Position numbers and translations under genes: made by a program. From assembly GCA_014896295.1 (NCBI GenBank), contig JADBKR010000007.1, positions 372,001-436,000 on the forward strand: a stretch of DNA of 64,000 bases, in the 5' to 3' direction. Origin of the DNA: Limnochordaceae bacterium (lineage in GTDB: Bacteria; Bacillota; Limnochordia; Limnochordales; Geochordaceae). The notes beneath the pieces were generated by a model. It was not told the origin of the DNA. It was given only the letters and a program-made list of their open reading frames with translations, and made no database searches. Below, piece after piece: positions 33,361-41,280 of this stretch. Each line of letters begins with the position of its first letter. The first letter of the stretch is position 1.

Positions 33361-34133
33361 TCACGCCCACCCCGGGCCCGGCGCGCCTGACAGGCCCGGC
33401 CGGCCCGCCTGCTGGTGGGTGCGCAAGGCCTGGTCGACCAGCGCCTCGAGCGACTGGACCCAATCAGGCCCGGTATCGGCGCCCGCGGCCTCCTTCGGCA
33501 CTTCGGCCACCACCCGCCCTCGAGCGAGCACCACGAAGCGGGAACAGACCGCGGCCACCTCGTCGGGCCGGTGGGAGACGACGAGCAGCGTGCGGCCCGT
33601 CTGGCGCAATTCCTGCAAGATCTCGACCAACAGCCGCACTCCCGGGCGATCGAGGCCCGAAAAGGGCTCGTCCAGCAAGTAGAGCTCCGGTTCGTGCAGC
33701 AGCGCCCGGGCGATGGCCAGGCGCTGGATCATCCCCCGGGAGTAAGTGCGTACCGGGTCCGAGGCGAAGACCCACAGGCCGAGCCGGCGAAGCAGCGACT
33801 CGATGCGGCGGGATACGTCCGCCACGCCGTAGACGCGCCCCCAGAAGCGCAAGTTTTCCTCGGCGCTGAGATAGTCGTACAAAAACGGCTGGTGGCCCAG
33901 GATCCCGACGCGCCGCCTCAGGGGGCGGTCGCTTCCCCGACGGGTACCCCGTCCACCAGGATCTGCCCGGCATCGAGGCGCACCAGCCCCGCGATGGCCC
34001 TGAGCAGCGTGCTCTTCCCCGCCCCGTTGGGGCCGAAGAGGGCCACGGCCTCACCGGCGTCCACCCGAAGGTCCACGCCGGCCAGCACCGGCCTGCCGCC
34101 GAAGCGCTTGACCACCCCGCGAGCCTCGATCAC
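33361..34133 (-). pseudogene. ccmA: Heme ABC exporter ATPase CcmA, frameshifted
   Basis: The first 71 codons (34133 to a TGA at 33918) carry Walker A ([19 protein letters not shown]) and start with [15 protein letters not shown]. The rest is in another frame: RRRVGILGHQPFLYDYLSAEENLRFWGR, the signature region TYSRGMIQRLAIARALLHEP, Walker B LYLLDEPFSGLDRPG, and the switch histidine LLVVSHRPDE. The break lies at a run of five C on the minus strand (33921-33925). One more C would restore a 257-residue intact CcmA, and 774 nt is then divisible by three. All functional motifs are otherwise intact, so a homopolymer error or a very recent mutation is likelier than long-dead decay. The GTG/ATG start at 34133 overlaps the upstream gene's stop. 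Confidence 0.88.
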
Positions 34134-34351
34134 GGGCCGACCCCGCTACCGGGCGCCGGCGCGTCCCCGCCTTCGGGCCGCCGGCTCGTGGCCGGATCCA
34201 TGCCCGCGAGCTCCCGGAGCAGGAGCGCGCGCTGCCGCTCGTACCGATCCGCCTCCAGATACCCGGCGCCATACTCGGCGTCGAGCGCGACGATGGCCTC
34301 GGCCACGCGGCTACGGCTTCGCTCCCGCCGGCGTTCGGGCGACCGCGGCAA
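34130..34351 (-). CDS. Small charged protein in the ccm operon (CcmI/CcmH-like segment)
   Basis: A 73-residue protein rich in charged residues. The central helix ([35 protein letters not shown]) resembles the short conserved segment L.eLe.dy..G.i...dYe.lr..l..el seen in CcmI/CcmH N-terminal parts and in similar small zinc-ribbon companions. It lacks a membrane helix and CxxC. It overlaps the start of ccmA by 4 nt and the end of the preceding gene by 41 nt. Function is unknown; an accessory role in apocytochrome handling is a guess. Confidence 0.55.
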   Translation of the reverse strand: MPRSPERRRERSRSRVAEAIVALDAEYGAGYLEADRYERQRALLLRELAGMDPATSRRPEGGDAPAPGSGVGP

Positions 34352-35082
34352 CGGCGCCCCTGCCGCGGCGCCTGCGCAGCACCAGCACGAGCGCCGCGCC
34401 CGCCCCCATCAGGCCCAGGGCGCCTGCCGCGTTCCAGGCAAGCCCGGCCGGCCGCCCGCCGCCGGCACCCGCGGCGCTTCCCAGCACCAGGAGCACGGGA
34501 GCGTCCGCCGCCGCTGCCTGCTCCCGCACGAACGCCTGGTACGAGCGCCCTTCGACGTCGACGGTGCCGGCCGCGGACGCCCCGACGACCGACGCCTGCA
34601 GGCCCGGGTCCAGGAGGATGATCAGGGTCCCGACCGTGAAGGGGCGCTCGACAGGCCACGGATGGGGAAGGGCGTCGCCGGCAATCCGGTAGGCGATGGC
34701 TACGGTCGCCCCCTCCTGCCGCCCGTCGCCCGGCTTCGCGATGGTGCCCACGACCGCGTCAGGCTGGCGCTGCAGGCTTGCAGGAACCAGGCCGTCGATC
34801 ACCCGCAGCCCCTCGTAGCCGGCCGGAAGGGGTATGCGTAACGCCTGCCCCGCCGCAGACCACGGCCCCGGAGCGAGCCGCAACACGTCGAGGACGTCGA
34901 AGGCGGGCCGGGACTGCCCGGGGGCCGGCGAGATGACCAGGTGCTCCACCTCGACCGTCATCGCGATGCCGCTCGGCCGCCGCACCCGGTGCGCTCGCTG
35001 CGCCGGCGGCCGCCGCCTTTGCGCCCACTATCACGAACAGGGCCAGACCTACGGCCCGGCCTGCGCGCCAACCCCCACTCAT
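34311..35082 (-). pseudogene. Exported, C-terminally anchored protein of the ccm operon, apparently frameshifted
   Basis: Two frames are needed. From ATG 35082 a signal peptide is encoded (AVGLALFVIVGAKAAAAGAAS). About 100 nt later the coding signal moves one base on (near 34985-35000), continuing IAMTVEVEHLVISPAPGQSRPAFDVLDVLRL and ending with a membrane helix (AAGALGLMGAGAALVLVLRRRRGR). Removing one base near the GGG/GCGGCGG stretch gives one protein of about 256 residues with signal peptide, an Ig-like outer domain and C-terminal anchor. A separate start at the internal ATG ACG would lack export information. It lies 7 nt after ccmE. No family is recognised; heme or redox binding is not evident. 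Confidence 0.6.
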
Positions 35083-35089
35083 GGATACA

Positions 35090-35590
35090 TCAGCGTCCCG
35101 TCCCGTTGCCGGATGGAGCCTCCGGATCGTAGCGCGAGGGGCACTGCACCATGAGCGTGGTCGCCTCGATCGCGCTCGCGCCCGGCATCAGCCGGCCCTC
35201 GGCGATCACGGTGCGCCCGTCGTCCACGCCGTCCGGGCGGGCTCCCCGGTAGCGCACCTCGAGCCTCCGGGCCGGATCCGCGGCGTCATGCATGAAGAAA
35301 CGCAGCATCATGGTGCGGGGCTCCCACTGCACCGTGGCACCCTCCACCACGCCCTGCACCCGCACCGGGCGCCCGACCAGGCCGGTCCCCGTATGCTGGG
35401 CCTCGGCCACCGTCAGATAGTAGGCACCGGTAGCGCCCACCGCCATGACGATGAGATAACCCAGAGCCCCCACGACGGCGGCAGCGCCCAGAAGATGCCA
35501 CAGTTTGCGCTTGCGTGGCGGCGCGATGGCCGCAAGCCCCCCTACGGACGCCCGCTCTCGTCCGGAGTCGCCCGCGAGCGCCTGCCCCAT
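35090..35590 (-). CDS. ccmE: Heme chaperone CcmE, CxxxY type
   Basis: A 166-residue protein: a cytoplasmic tail, one membrane helix (LWHLLGAAAVVGALGYLIVMAV), then the CcmE OB-fold (GRPVRVQGVVEGATVQWEPRTMMLRFFMHD, LEVRYRG, VIAEGRLMPG). The heme-binding position reads MVQCPSRYDPE, i.e. CxxxY, in place of the HxxxY of E. coli CcmE. Such cysteine-type CcmE proteins are known from Desulfovibrio and archaea. It is the first gene of the operon. ATG 35590 is the only usable start before the helix; a TATAAT overlapping it on the same strand is probably coincidental. Confidence 0.92.
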   Translation of the reverse strand: MGQALAGDSGRERASVGGLAAIAPPRKRKLWHLLGAAAVVGALGYLIVMAVGATGAYYLTVAEAQHTGTGLVGRPVRVQGVVEGATVQWEPRTMMLRFFMHDAADPARRLEVRYRGARPDGVDDGRTVIAEGRLMPGASAIEATTLMVQCPSRYDPEAPSGNGTGR

Positions 35591-36136
35591 TATAGGGGCC
35601 GAGGGGCAACGTCCGCAATCGGCCCGCCCGGACCCCCTGGTAGCATCGCCTTGCATAAAATCTCACAGGAAGTTTCGCCAGCCGGTAGAATTCGAACCAG
35701 CGGATCCGTATAATCTAAGTAGTAGCCCTGTCCGGGCTACCGGCGACCGTCGAGATCGGGAGTGCGTCGTCCAGCCGGGACGCCCGGCGCGTTCTGGCCA
35801 GCTGGTTCGGTTGCCTGCCTCGCACCTTACAATCGGGCCATCGAAAAGCTCCAGGCTCTTCCCCCTGGGAGAAGAGATGCGTTCCGCTCGCGCCCGGCCC
35901 GTCGGAGCCGGGCTTTGGTGTACCCTGCCGGTTCACGCAAGCCGTTCCGTTTCGACGTCCACCAGCGCATCGTCCCACCGACGGCTTTCATTCGATAGGC
36001 ATCGCAGAGCAGGCGCTTCCCACGACGAGCCACCGGATCGCCGGCCAGTCATGGCCCCTTGCGCGACCCGGCATTCGTTCACCTGAGGGCTGCAACCCCC
36101 AGGTTTTCTTGTATGAGTTGGGAGGGCTGGTCTGCC
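35591..36136. other. Intergenic region upstream of prkA and ccmE
   Basis: About 546 nt without a credible gene, with lower GC than its surroundings. It holds a TATAAT at 35709-35714 that could belong to a sigma-E-like promoter on the plus strand (TAGAATT, 14 nt, CGTATAAT). A stem GTAGCCC/GGGCTAC (35722-35740) follows, nested in an inverted repeat GCCGGTA/TACCGGC (35681-35744). A second TACAAT is at 35828-35833. Any of these would give prkA a 5' leader of 300-400 nt. No known riboswitch pattern was recognised. Confidence 0.4.
36082..36107 (+). terminator. Terminator-like hairpin in the prkA leader
   Basis: CCTGAGGG (36082-36089) can pair with CCCCCAGG (36096-36103) with one mismatch, followed by TTTTCTT. 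It lies 30 nt before the prkA start and could attenuate transcription from the upstream promoter candidates, or end a leader RNA. The stem is short, so the call is tentative. Confidence 0.4.
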
Positions 36137-38035
36137 ATGGAAATCCTGAGAAAACTGGAAGAGTACCGGGAACAGGAGAAGGCCCTCCATTGGGAGGGCA
36201 CCTTCGCCGACTACCTGGAGATCGTCCGACGAAATCCTCGCGTCGCGCAGCATGCGCATGCACGCGTCTACAACATGATCGTTTCGCACGGCGTCGAGGA
36301 AGTGAACGGGACCAAGCGCTACCGCTTCTTCGAGCGGGAGCTGTTCGGCCTCGATCGGGCTCTTGAACGCCTGGTGGAGGAGTACTTCCACTCGGCCGCG
36401 CGCCGGCTCGACGTGCGCAAGCGCATCCTGCTCCTGATGGGCCCGGTCAGCGGCGGCAAATCCACCATCGTGAGCATGCTCAAGCGCGGCCTGGAAGCGT
36501 ACACCCGCACCGACGAGGGCGCCCTGTACGCCATCAAGGGGTGCCCGATGCACGAGGAGCCTCTCCACCTGATTCCTACGCCGCTGCGGTCCGATTTCGA
36601 ACGAGAGTACGGCGTCCAGATCGAAGGCTCGCTGTGCCCGCACTGCCAGTTGATGCTGGAGACCGAGCATCACGGCCGGGTGGAAGCGGTGCCGGTCGAG
36701 CGGGTGGTCTTCTCGGAGGAAAAGCGGGTCGGCATCGGCACGTTCAGCCCCTCGGATCCGAAGAGCCAGGACATCTCCGAACTGACCGGCAGCATCGACT
36801 TCTCCACCATCGCCCGCTACGGTTCGGAGTCGGATCCGCGCGCCTACCGGTTCGACGGTGAACTCAACGTGGCCAACCGGGGTCTGATGGAGTTCCAGGA
36901 GATGCTGAAGGTGGACCAGAAGTTCTTGTGGCACCTGCTGAGCCTCTCCCAGGAAGGTAACTTCAAAGCGGGGCGGTTCGCCCTGATCTCTGCCGACGAG
37001 GTCATCGTTGCCCACACCAACGAGGAAGAGTACCGGGCGTTCATCGCCAACCGCCGCAACGAAGCGCTCCACTCCCGCATCATCGTCATGCCGATCCCGT
37101 ACAACCTGCGCGTCAGCGACGAGGTGCGCATCTACGAGAAGCTCATCCGCCAAAGCGACGTGATCCGGGACGTCCACGTCGCGCCCCACGCCCTGCGGGT
37201 GGCCGCGATGTTCTCGGTGCTTTCCCGCCTCAAGGAGTCCAAGAAGCAGGGGATGGACCTGCTCAAGAAGATGAAGCTGTACGACGGCGAAGAGGTGGAA
37301 GGGTTCAAGCCCAAGGACGTCGAGGAGTTGCGGGCCGAACACCCCACCGAGGGGATGAGCGGCGTCGACCCCCGCTACGTGATCAACCGGATCTCGAGCG
37401 CGCTGGTCACCAAGGGTGCCCGGTGCATCGGGCCGTTGGACGTGTTACGGGCCCTCAAGGACGGCCTCGATTCCCACCCGTCCATCACCGACGAGGTCCG
37501 GGAACGGCTGCTCAACTTCGTGGCCATCGCCCGCAAAGAGTACGACGAGCTCGCCAAGAAGGAGGTCCAGAAGGCGTTCGTCTACTCCTACGAGGAGTCG
37601 GCCGGCAACCTCTTCAACAACTACCTGGACAACGTGGAGGCGTACTGCAACTGGCAGAAGCTGAAGGATCCGGTGACGGGCGAGGAGGTGGAACCCGACG
37701 AGAAGCTCATGCGCTCCATCGAGGAGCAGATCGGCGTCTCGGAGAGCGCCAAGAAAGCTTTCCGGGAAGAGATCCTGATCCGCATCTCCACCTACGCCCG
37801 CCGCGGCAAGACGTTCGACTACCGCTCGCACGAGCGCTTGCGCGAGGCGATCGAGAAGAAGCTGTTCAGCGACATGAAGGACGTCGTCCGGGTCACCACC
37901 AGCACCCGCACGCCCGACCCCGATCAGCTCAAGAAGCTCAACGAGGTCATCCGGCGCCTCATCGAAGAGCACGGGTACTGCGAGATCTGCGCCAACGAGC
38001 TGGTGCGCTACGCCGGTAGCCTGCTCAACCGGTGA
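36137..38035 (+). CDS. prkA: PrkA family AAA+ serine protein kinase/protease
   Basis: A 632-residue PrkA/YeaG protein. It starts MEILRKLEEYREQEKALHWEGTFADYLEIV, has Walker A LLLMGPVSGGKSTIVSML near residue 105, FAREYG-like region RSDFEREYGVQIEG, VANRGLMEFQEMLKVDQKFLWHLL, SADEVIVAHTNEEEY, and the C-terminal PrkA domain (YSYEESAGNLFNNYLDNVEAYC). Long annotated as a serine protein kinase, the B. subtilis protein has also been reported to act as an ATP-dependent protease during sporulation. It heads the operon prkA-yhbH-spoVR, characteristic of spore formers. ATG 36137 matches the family start; GGAGGG lies 10 nt upstream. Confidence 0.96.
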   Translation: MEILRKLEEYREQEKALHWEGTFADYLEIVRRNPRVAQHAHARVYNMIVSHGVEEVNGTKRYRFFERELFGLDRALERLVEEYFHSAARRLDVRKRILLLMGPVSGGKSTIVSMLKRGLEAYTRTDEGALYAIKGCPMHEEPLHLIPTPLRSDFEREYGVQIEGSLCPHCQLMLETEHHGRVEAVPVERVVFSEEKRVGIGTFSPSDPKSQDISELTGSIDFSTIARYGSESDPRAYRFDGELNVANRGLMEFQEMLKVDQKFLWHLLSLSQEGNFKAGRFALISADEVIVAHTNEEEYRAFIANRRNEALHSRIIVMPIPYNLRVSDEVRIYEKLIRQSDVIRDVHVAPHALRVAAMFSVLSRLKESKKQGMDLLKKMKLYDGEEVEGFKPKDVEELRAEHPTEGMSGVDPRYVINRISSALVTKGARCIGPLDVLRALKDGLDSHPSITDEVRERLLNFVAIARKEYDELAKKEVQKAFVYSYEESAGNLFNNYLDNVEAYCNWQKLKDPVTGEEVEPDEKLMRSIEEQIGVSESAKKAFREEILIRISTYARRGKTFDYRSHERLREAIEKKLFSDMKDVVRVTTSTRTPDPDQLKKLNEVIRRLIEEHGYCEICANELVRYAGSLLNR

Positions 38036-38049
38036 GAGGTCGTGGGATC

Positions 38050-39216
38050 ATGGAAAGCGTGCCGTTCCTGTTCAACCGGGAAGACTGGTCGCTGCACCGC
38101 AAAGGGCAGCTCGACCAGCAGCGCCACCAGCAGAAGGTCAAGGAGGCGATCCGCAAGAACCTGGCCGATCTGGTGGCGGAAGAGAGCATCATCCTGTCCG
38201 ACGGCAAGAAGGTCGTCAAGGTGCCCGTCCGGTCGCTCGAGGAGTACCGCTTCCGGTTCGACCCCGGCAAGCAGCGCCACGTCGGGCACGGTAGCGGATC
38301 GGAGCGGCCGGGTGACGTGATCGCCCGTGACGGCGCGCACGGCAAGGCGGGCAAGGGCCCCGGGGCCGGGGACCGGCCGGGCTTCGACTACTACGAGGCG
38401 GAGGTGACCATCGACGAGCTGGCCGAACTCATCTTCGAGGACCTGGGCCTGCCCAACTTGCAGCAGAAGCGCCGGCCGGAGCTGGTCTCCACCGGGTACG
38501 AGTTCAACGACGTACGCCGTCACGGGGCGATGGCCAACCTCGACAAGCGGCGCACGCTGTTGGAGGCGTTCCGCCGCAACGCCCTGGCCGGGGAGCCGGC
38601 CTTCTACCCCGTCCGTCCCGAAGACCTGCGATTCAAGACCTGGGACGAGGCGATGGAGATGCGGGCCAGCGCCGTGGTGCTGGCCATGATGGACACCTCG
38701 GGTTCCATGGGCACTTTCGAGAAGTACATCGCGCGCAGCTTCTACTTCTGGATGGTGAGGTTCCTCAGGACCAAGTACCATCACGTCCAGATCGTCTTCA
38801 TCGCGCACGACACCAAGGCCAAGGAGGTCACCGAGGAGGAGTTCTTCACCAAGGGAGAAAGCGGCGGCACCAAGTGTTCGTCGGCGTACGAGCTGGCCCT
38901 TTCCATCATCGAGGAGCGCTTCCCGCCGGACGAGTACAACATCTACGCCTTCCACTTCTCCGACGGAGACAACTTCCCGTCGGACAACGGCCGCTGCGTC
39001 AAGCTGGTGGGCGATCTCCTGGAGCGGGCGAGCGCGGTCGGGTACGGGGAGATCGTCAACTCCCGCTACTACAGCGACAGCACGCTCATGTCCGTGTACC
39101 AGAAAATCGAAGACCCGCGGTTCGTGCGGGTCACCATCCGTGACAAGAGCGAAGTCTACCCGGCCCTGCGAGCCTTCTTCCGCCAGACCCCCGAGAGGGA
39201 GGTGATCACGGCGTGA
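38050..39216 (+). CDS. yhbH: Sporulation protein YhbH (DUF444)
   Basis: A 388-residue DUF444 protein. Typical stretches are FNREDWSLHRKGQLDQQRHQQKVKEAIRKNLADLV, VKVPVRSLEEYRFRFD and a von Willebrand A-like domain with MIDAS motif VLAMMDTSGSMGTFEKYIARSFYFW. The MIDAS-like domain continues IVFIAHDTKAKEVTEEEFF and GGTKCSSAYELALSII, then AFHFSDGDNFPSDN. In spore formers yhbH is in the mother-cell regulon with prkA and spoVR. The frame allows GTG 38032, overlapping the prkA stop, but ATG 38050 with GAGAGGT ahead fits the family N-terminus better. Confidence 0.95.
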   Translation: MESVPFLFNREDWSLHRKGQLDQQRHQQKVKEAIRKNLADLVAEESIILSDGKKVVKVPVRSLEEYRFRFDPGKQRHVGHGSGSERPGDVIARDGAHGKAGKGPGAGDRPGFDYYEAEVTIDELAELIFEDLGLPNLQQKRRPELVSTGYEFNDVRRHGAMANLDKRRTLLEAFRRNALAGEPAFYPVRPEDLRFKTWDEAMEMRASAVVLAMMDTSGSMGTFEKYIARSFYFWMVRFLRTKYHHVQIVFIAHDTKAKEVTEEEFFTKGESGGTKCSSAYELALSIIEERFPPDEYNIYAFHFSDGDNFPSDNGRCVKLVGDLLERASAVGYGEIVNSRYYSDSTLMSVYQKIEDPRFVRVTIRDKSEVYPALRAFFRQTPEREVITA

Positions 39217-40736
39217 CCGATCAGGAGCTGATCGAGCTCGAGCGGTGGACGGAACGGATCATGAAAAGGGCGCGGGCCGAGGGCCTGGATTTTTACGACA
39301 TGCGATTCGAGGTGTGCCCGCCGGACGTGATATACGCCTTCGGAGCCTACGGGATGCCGACGCGCTTTTCGCACTGGAGCTTCGGGAAGGCGTTCCATCG
39401 CCTCAAGACCGAGTACGACTACAACCTGAGCCGCATCTACGAGCTGGTCGTCAACTCCGACCCCTGCTACGCCTTCCTGCTGGACGGCAACACGCTGCTG
39501 CAGAACAAGCTCGTCATCGCCCACGTGCTGGGGCACAGCGACTTCTTCAAGCACAACTGGCGCTTTCGGGGTACCTCCCGCTTCATGATGGAGAACATGG
39601 CCGCCCACGCGGAGCGCATCGCCCGGTACGAGTTCCGATACGGGATGGAGAGGGTCGAACAGCTGCTCGACGCGGCCCTGGCGCTGGCCGAGCAGGTGGA
39701 CCCTCACCCCGTGGGGCCCCCGTCCGCGCAGGACGAGGAGGACGCAGGCGAGCAGGAGCGGGGCCGGCCCGCGCGCCCGTCGACCCCCTACGACGACCTG
39801 TGGGCCCTGGACGAGCGCCTCGAGGCGGCCAGGGCCTCTGCCTCTTCTCGGGCCGAGGCGCCCGCCGGTGCGAAGGAGGGCCGGCGGGCGGGCTTCTCCC
39901 CCAGGGAACCGGCCGGCGGCGACCGTTCCGGGGGAGCGGCTCGGCCTGCCCGCAAGTGGCCCCCGCGGCCGGAGAAGGACGTGCTGGGCTTCATCCTGCG
40001 CCACTCGGAGTACCTGGACGCCTGGGAGCGGGACGTGCTGGCCATGGTGCGAGAAGAAGCCCTTTACTTCTGGCCGCAGATCGAGACCAAGATCATGAAC
40101 GAAGGCTGGGCCTCGTACTGGCACCTGCGCCTCATGCGCGACGAGGAGCTGGGGGAGGAGGACGCCCTGGAGTTCGCCCGGATGCACGCCGGGGTCATCC
40201 AGCCGCACCCCCTGCACCTCAACCCCTATCTCCTGGGCTTGAAGATCTTCGAGTCGATCGAAGCCCGCTGGGACCATCCCTCGGAGGAGGATCGGCTCCG
40301 GCTCGGATTGACCGGCGGCCAGGGCCGGGAGAAGATCTTCGAGGTGCGGGAGCTCGAGACGGACGCAAGCTTCGTGCGTAGCTACCTCAGCCGGAAGGTC
40401 GTGGAGGACCTGAAGCTCTTCACCTTCGTCCACCAGGGGGACGAGTGGCAGGTGGAGAGCGTCGACTGGGAACACGTCAGGGACGCCCTCGCGGCGAAAC
40501 TGGCCAACGGGGGCATCCCTTCCATCTGGGTGGAGGAGGCCGACTACCGGGGCGCCGGGGAGCTGTTGCTGCGCCACCAGTGGGACGGCCAGGTCCTGGA
40601 CCTCGAACACCTCGAGAAGACCCTTCCGCACGTCCACCGCCTGTGGGGGCGCCCCGTCCACCTCCTCACCGTGGTCGACGGCAAGGAGACGCTCTTCTCC
40701 TTCGACGGGGAGCAGCACCGGCGTTCGAGCCCCTGA
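39213..40736 (+). CDS. spoVR: Stage V sporulation protein R
   Basis: A 507-residue SpoVR family protein. It contains YDMRFEVCPPDVIYAFGAYGMPTRFSHWSFGKAF, YELVVNSDPCYAFLLDGNTLLQNKLVIAHVLGHSDFFKHN, ILRHSEYLDAWERDVLAMVREEALYFWPQIETKIMNEGWASYWHL, and LNPYLLGLKIFESIEARWD. SpoVR functions in spore cortex formation in Bacillus. A linker of about 90 residues (around 180-260), rich in Arg/Ala/Pro, interrupts the two conserved halves. GTG 39213 overlaps the yhbH stop by 4 nt, so translation is coupled. Confidence 0.96.
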   Translation: MTDQELIELERWTERIMKRARAEGLDFYDMRFEVCPPDVIYAFGAYGMPTRFSHWSFGKAFHRLKTEYDYNLSRIYELVVNSDPCYAFLLDGNTLLQNKLVIAHVLGHSDFFKHNWRFRGTSRFMMENMAAHAERIARYEFRYGMERVEQLLDAALALAEQVDPHPVGPPSAQDEEDAGEQERGRPARPSTPYDDLWALDERLEAARASASSRAEAPAGAKEGRRAGFSPREPAGGDRSGGAARPARKWPPRPEKDVLGFILRHSEYLDAWERDVLAMVREEALYFWPQIETKIMNEGWASYWHLRLMRDEELGEEDALEFARMHAGVIQPHPLHLNPYLLGLKIFESIEARWDHPSEEDRLRLGLTGGQGREKIFEVRELETDASFVRSYLSRKVVEDLKLFTFVHQGDEWQVESVDWEHVRDALAAKLANGGIPSIWVEEADYRGAGELLLRHQWDGQVLDLEHLEKTLPHVHRLWGRPVHLLTVVDGKETLFSFDGEQHRRSSP

Positions 40737-40833
40737 TGAGCCGGCGTGGGCGGGCCGAAGAAACGGGCGGCGTTCTCCAGGTTGGCTCCAGGTAAGGGTG
40801 GCATAGTGGGCCGAGGAAAGGAGAATGCCTCTC

Positions 40834-41280
40834 ATGACTGGATCCGATACCCGGCCCACGCCGTCCAGGCGCAACCGGCGGTGGTGGTGGCCCTGGGCGG
40901 CCGGCACGGCCGGCATTCTCGTCTTCACGGGTGTGATGGGAGGCCTCGTCCGCCAGAAGCAAACGCCCGCCTCCGCGGCACAGGCGCCTTCGCCGCCCTC
41001 CTCACCCCCGGTAGCCGGCGCCGCACGCCCGGACGCCCTGCAACCTCCTGCTACGGAAGGCCTGGCGCCGTCCGCGAGCTGGTACGGCCGGGAGCACGGC
41101 GACTTCCACGAGTACGCCGAGCACGGGTGGTACGGGGAAGAGGGCCACGAGTACGACGAGGAGGGGCACGAGCGGAAGGACGAGCACGGTTCCCGCCGCC
41201 CCTCCGCGAGCGTGCAGGCGCCGGGAGTCCGCCTGGCGCAGCCGGGGGCGGTGCCCGATGTCGTCAGCCGCCCTTCGTGA
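40834..41280 (+). CDS. Anchored His/Glu-rich protein, unknown function
   Basis: A 148-residue protein with a short basic N-terminus, one membrane helix (WPWAAGTAGILVFTGVMGGLV), a Pro/Ala-rich stalk and an acidic, His-rich region (HGDFHEYAEHGWYGEEGHEYDEEGHE) well suited to metal binding. No flavinylation motif (Dxx[TS]GAT type) or CxxCH is present. ATG 40834 is chosen because AGGAG lies 10 nt ahead; ATG 40825 lies only 1-2 nt from it. The gene overlaps apbE by 23 nt and heads the apbE/ferric-reductase/two-component operon, so a role in extracytoplasmic redox or metal handling is suggested by context. Confidence 0.65.
   Translation: MTGSDTRPTPSRRNRRWWWPWAAGTAGILVFTGVMGGLVRQKQTPASAAQAPSPPSSPPVAGAARPDALQPPATEGLAPSASWYGREHGDFHEYAEHGWYGEEGHEYDEEGHERKDEHGSRRPSASVQAPGVRLAQPGAVPDVVSRPS

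Noticed and set aside
35588-35597. TATAAT overlapping the ccmE ATG on the minus strand, with TTGCGG 18 nt upstream
   Set aside because: Transcription from it would start downstream of the only usable ccmE start codon, so it is probably coincidental.
35681-35744. Possible tRNA-like element on the minus strand (7-bp GCCGGTA/TACCGGC ends, internal GGTTCGAAT T-loop motif)
   Set aside because: The T-stem and anticodon stem do not pair, no CCA or discriminator follows, and a TATAAT lies inside; kept only as an inverted repeat within the intergenic region.
40834-41280. The His/Glu-rich protein as the flavinylated substrate of ApbE
   Set aside because: I found no D-x-x-[ST]-G-A-T-like motif in its sequence, so a covalent FMN site is not supported.
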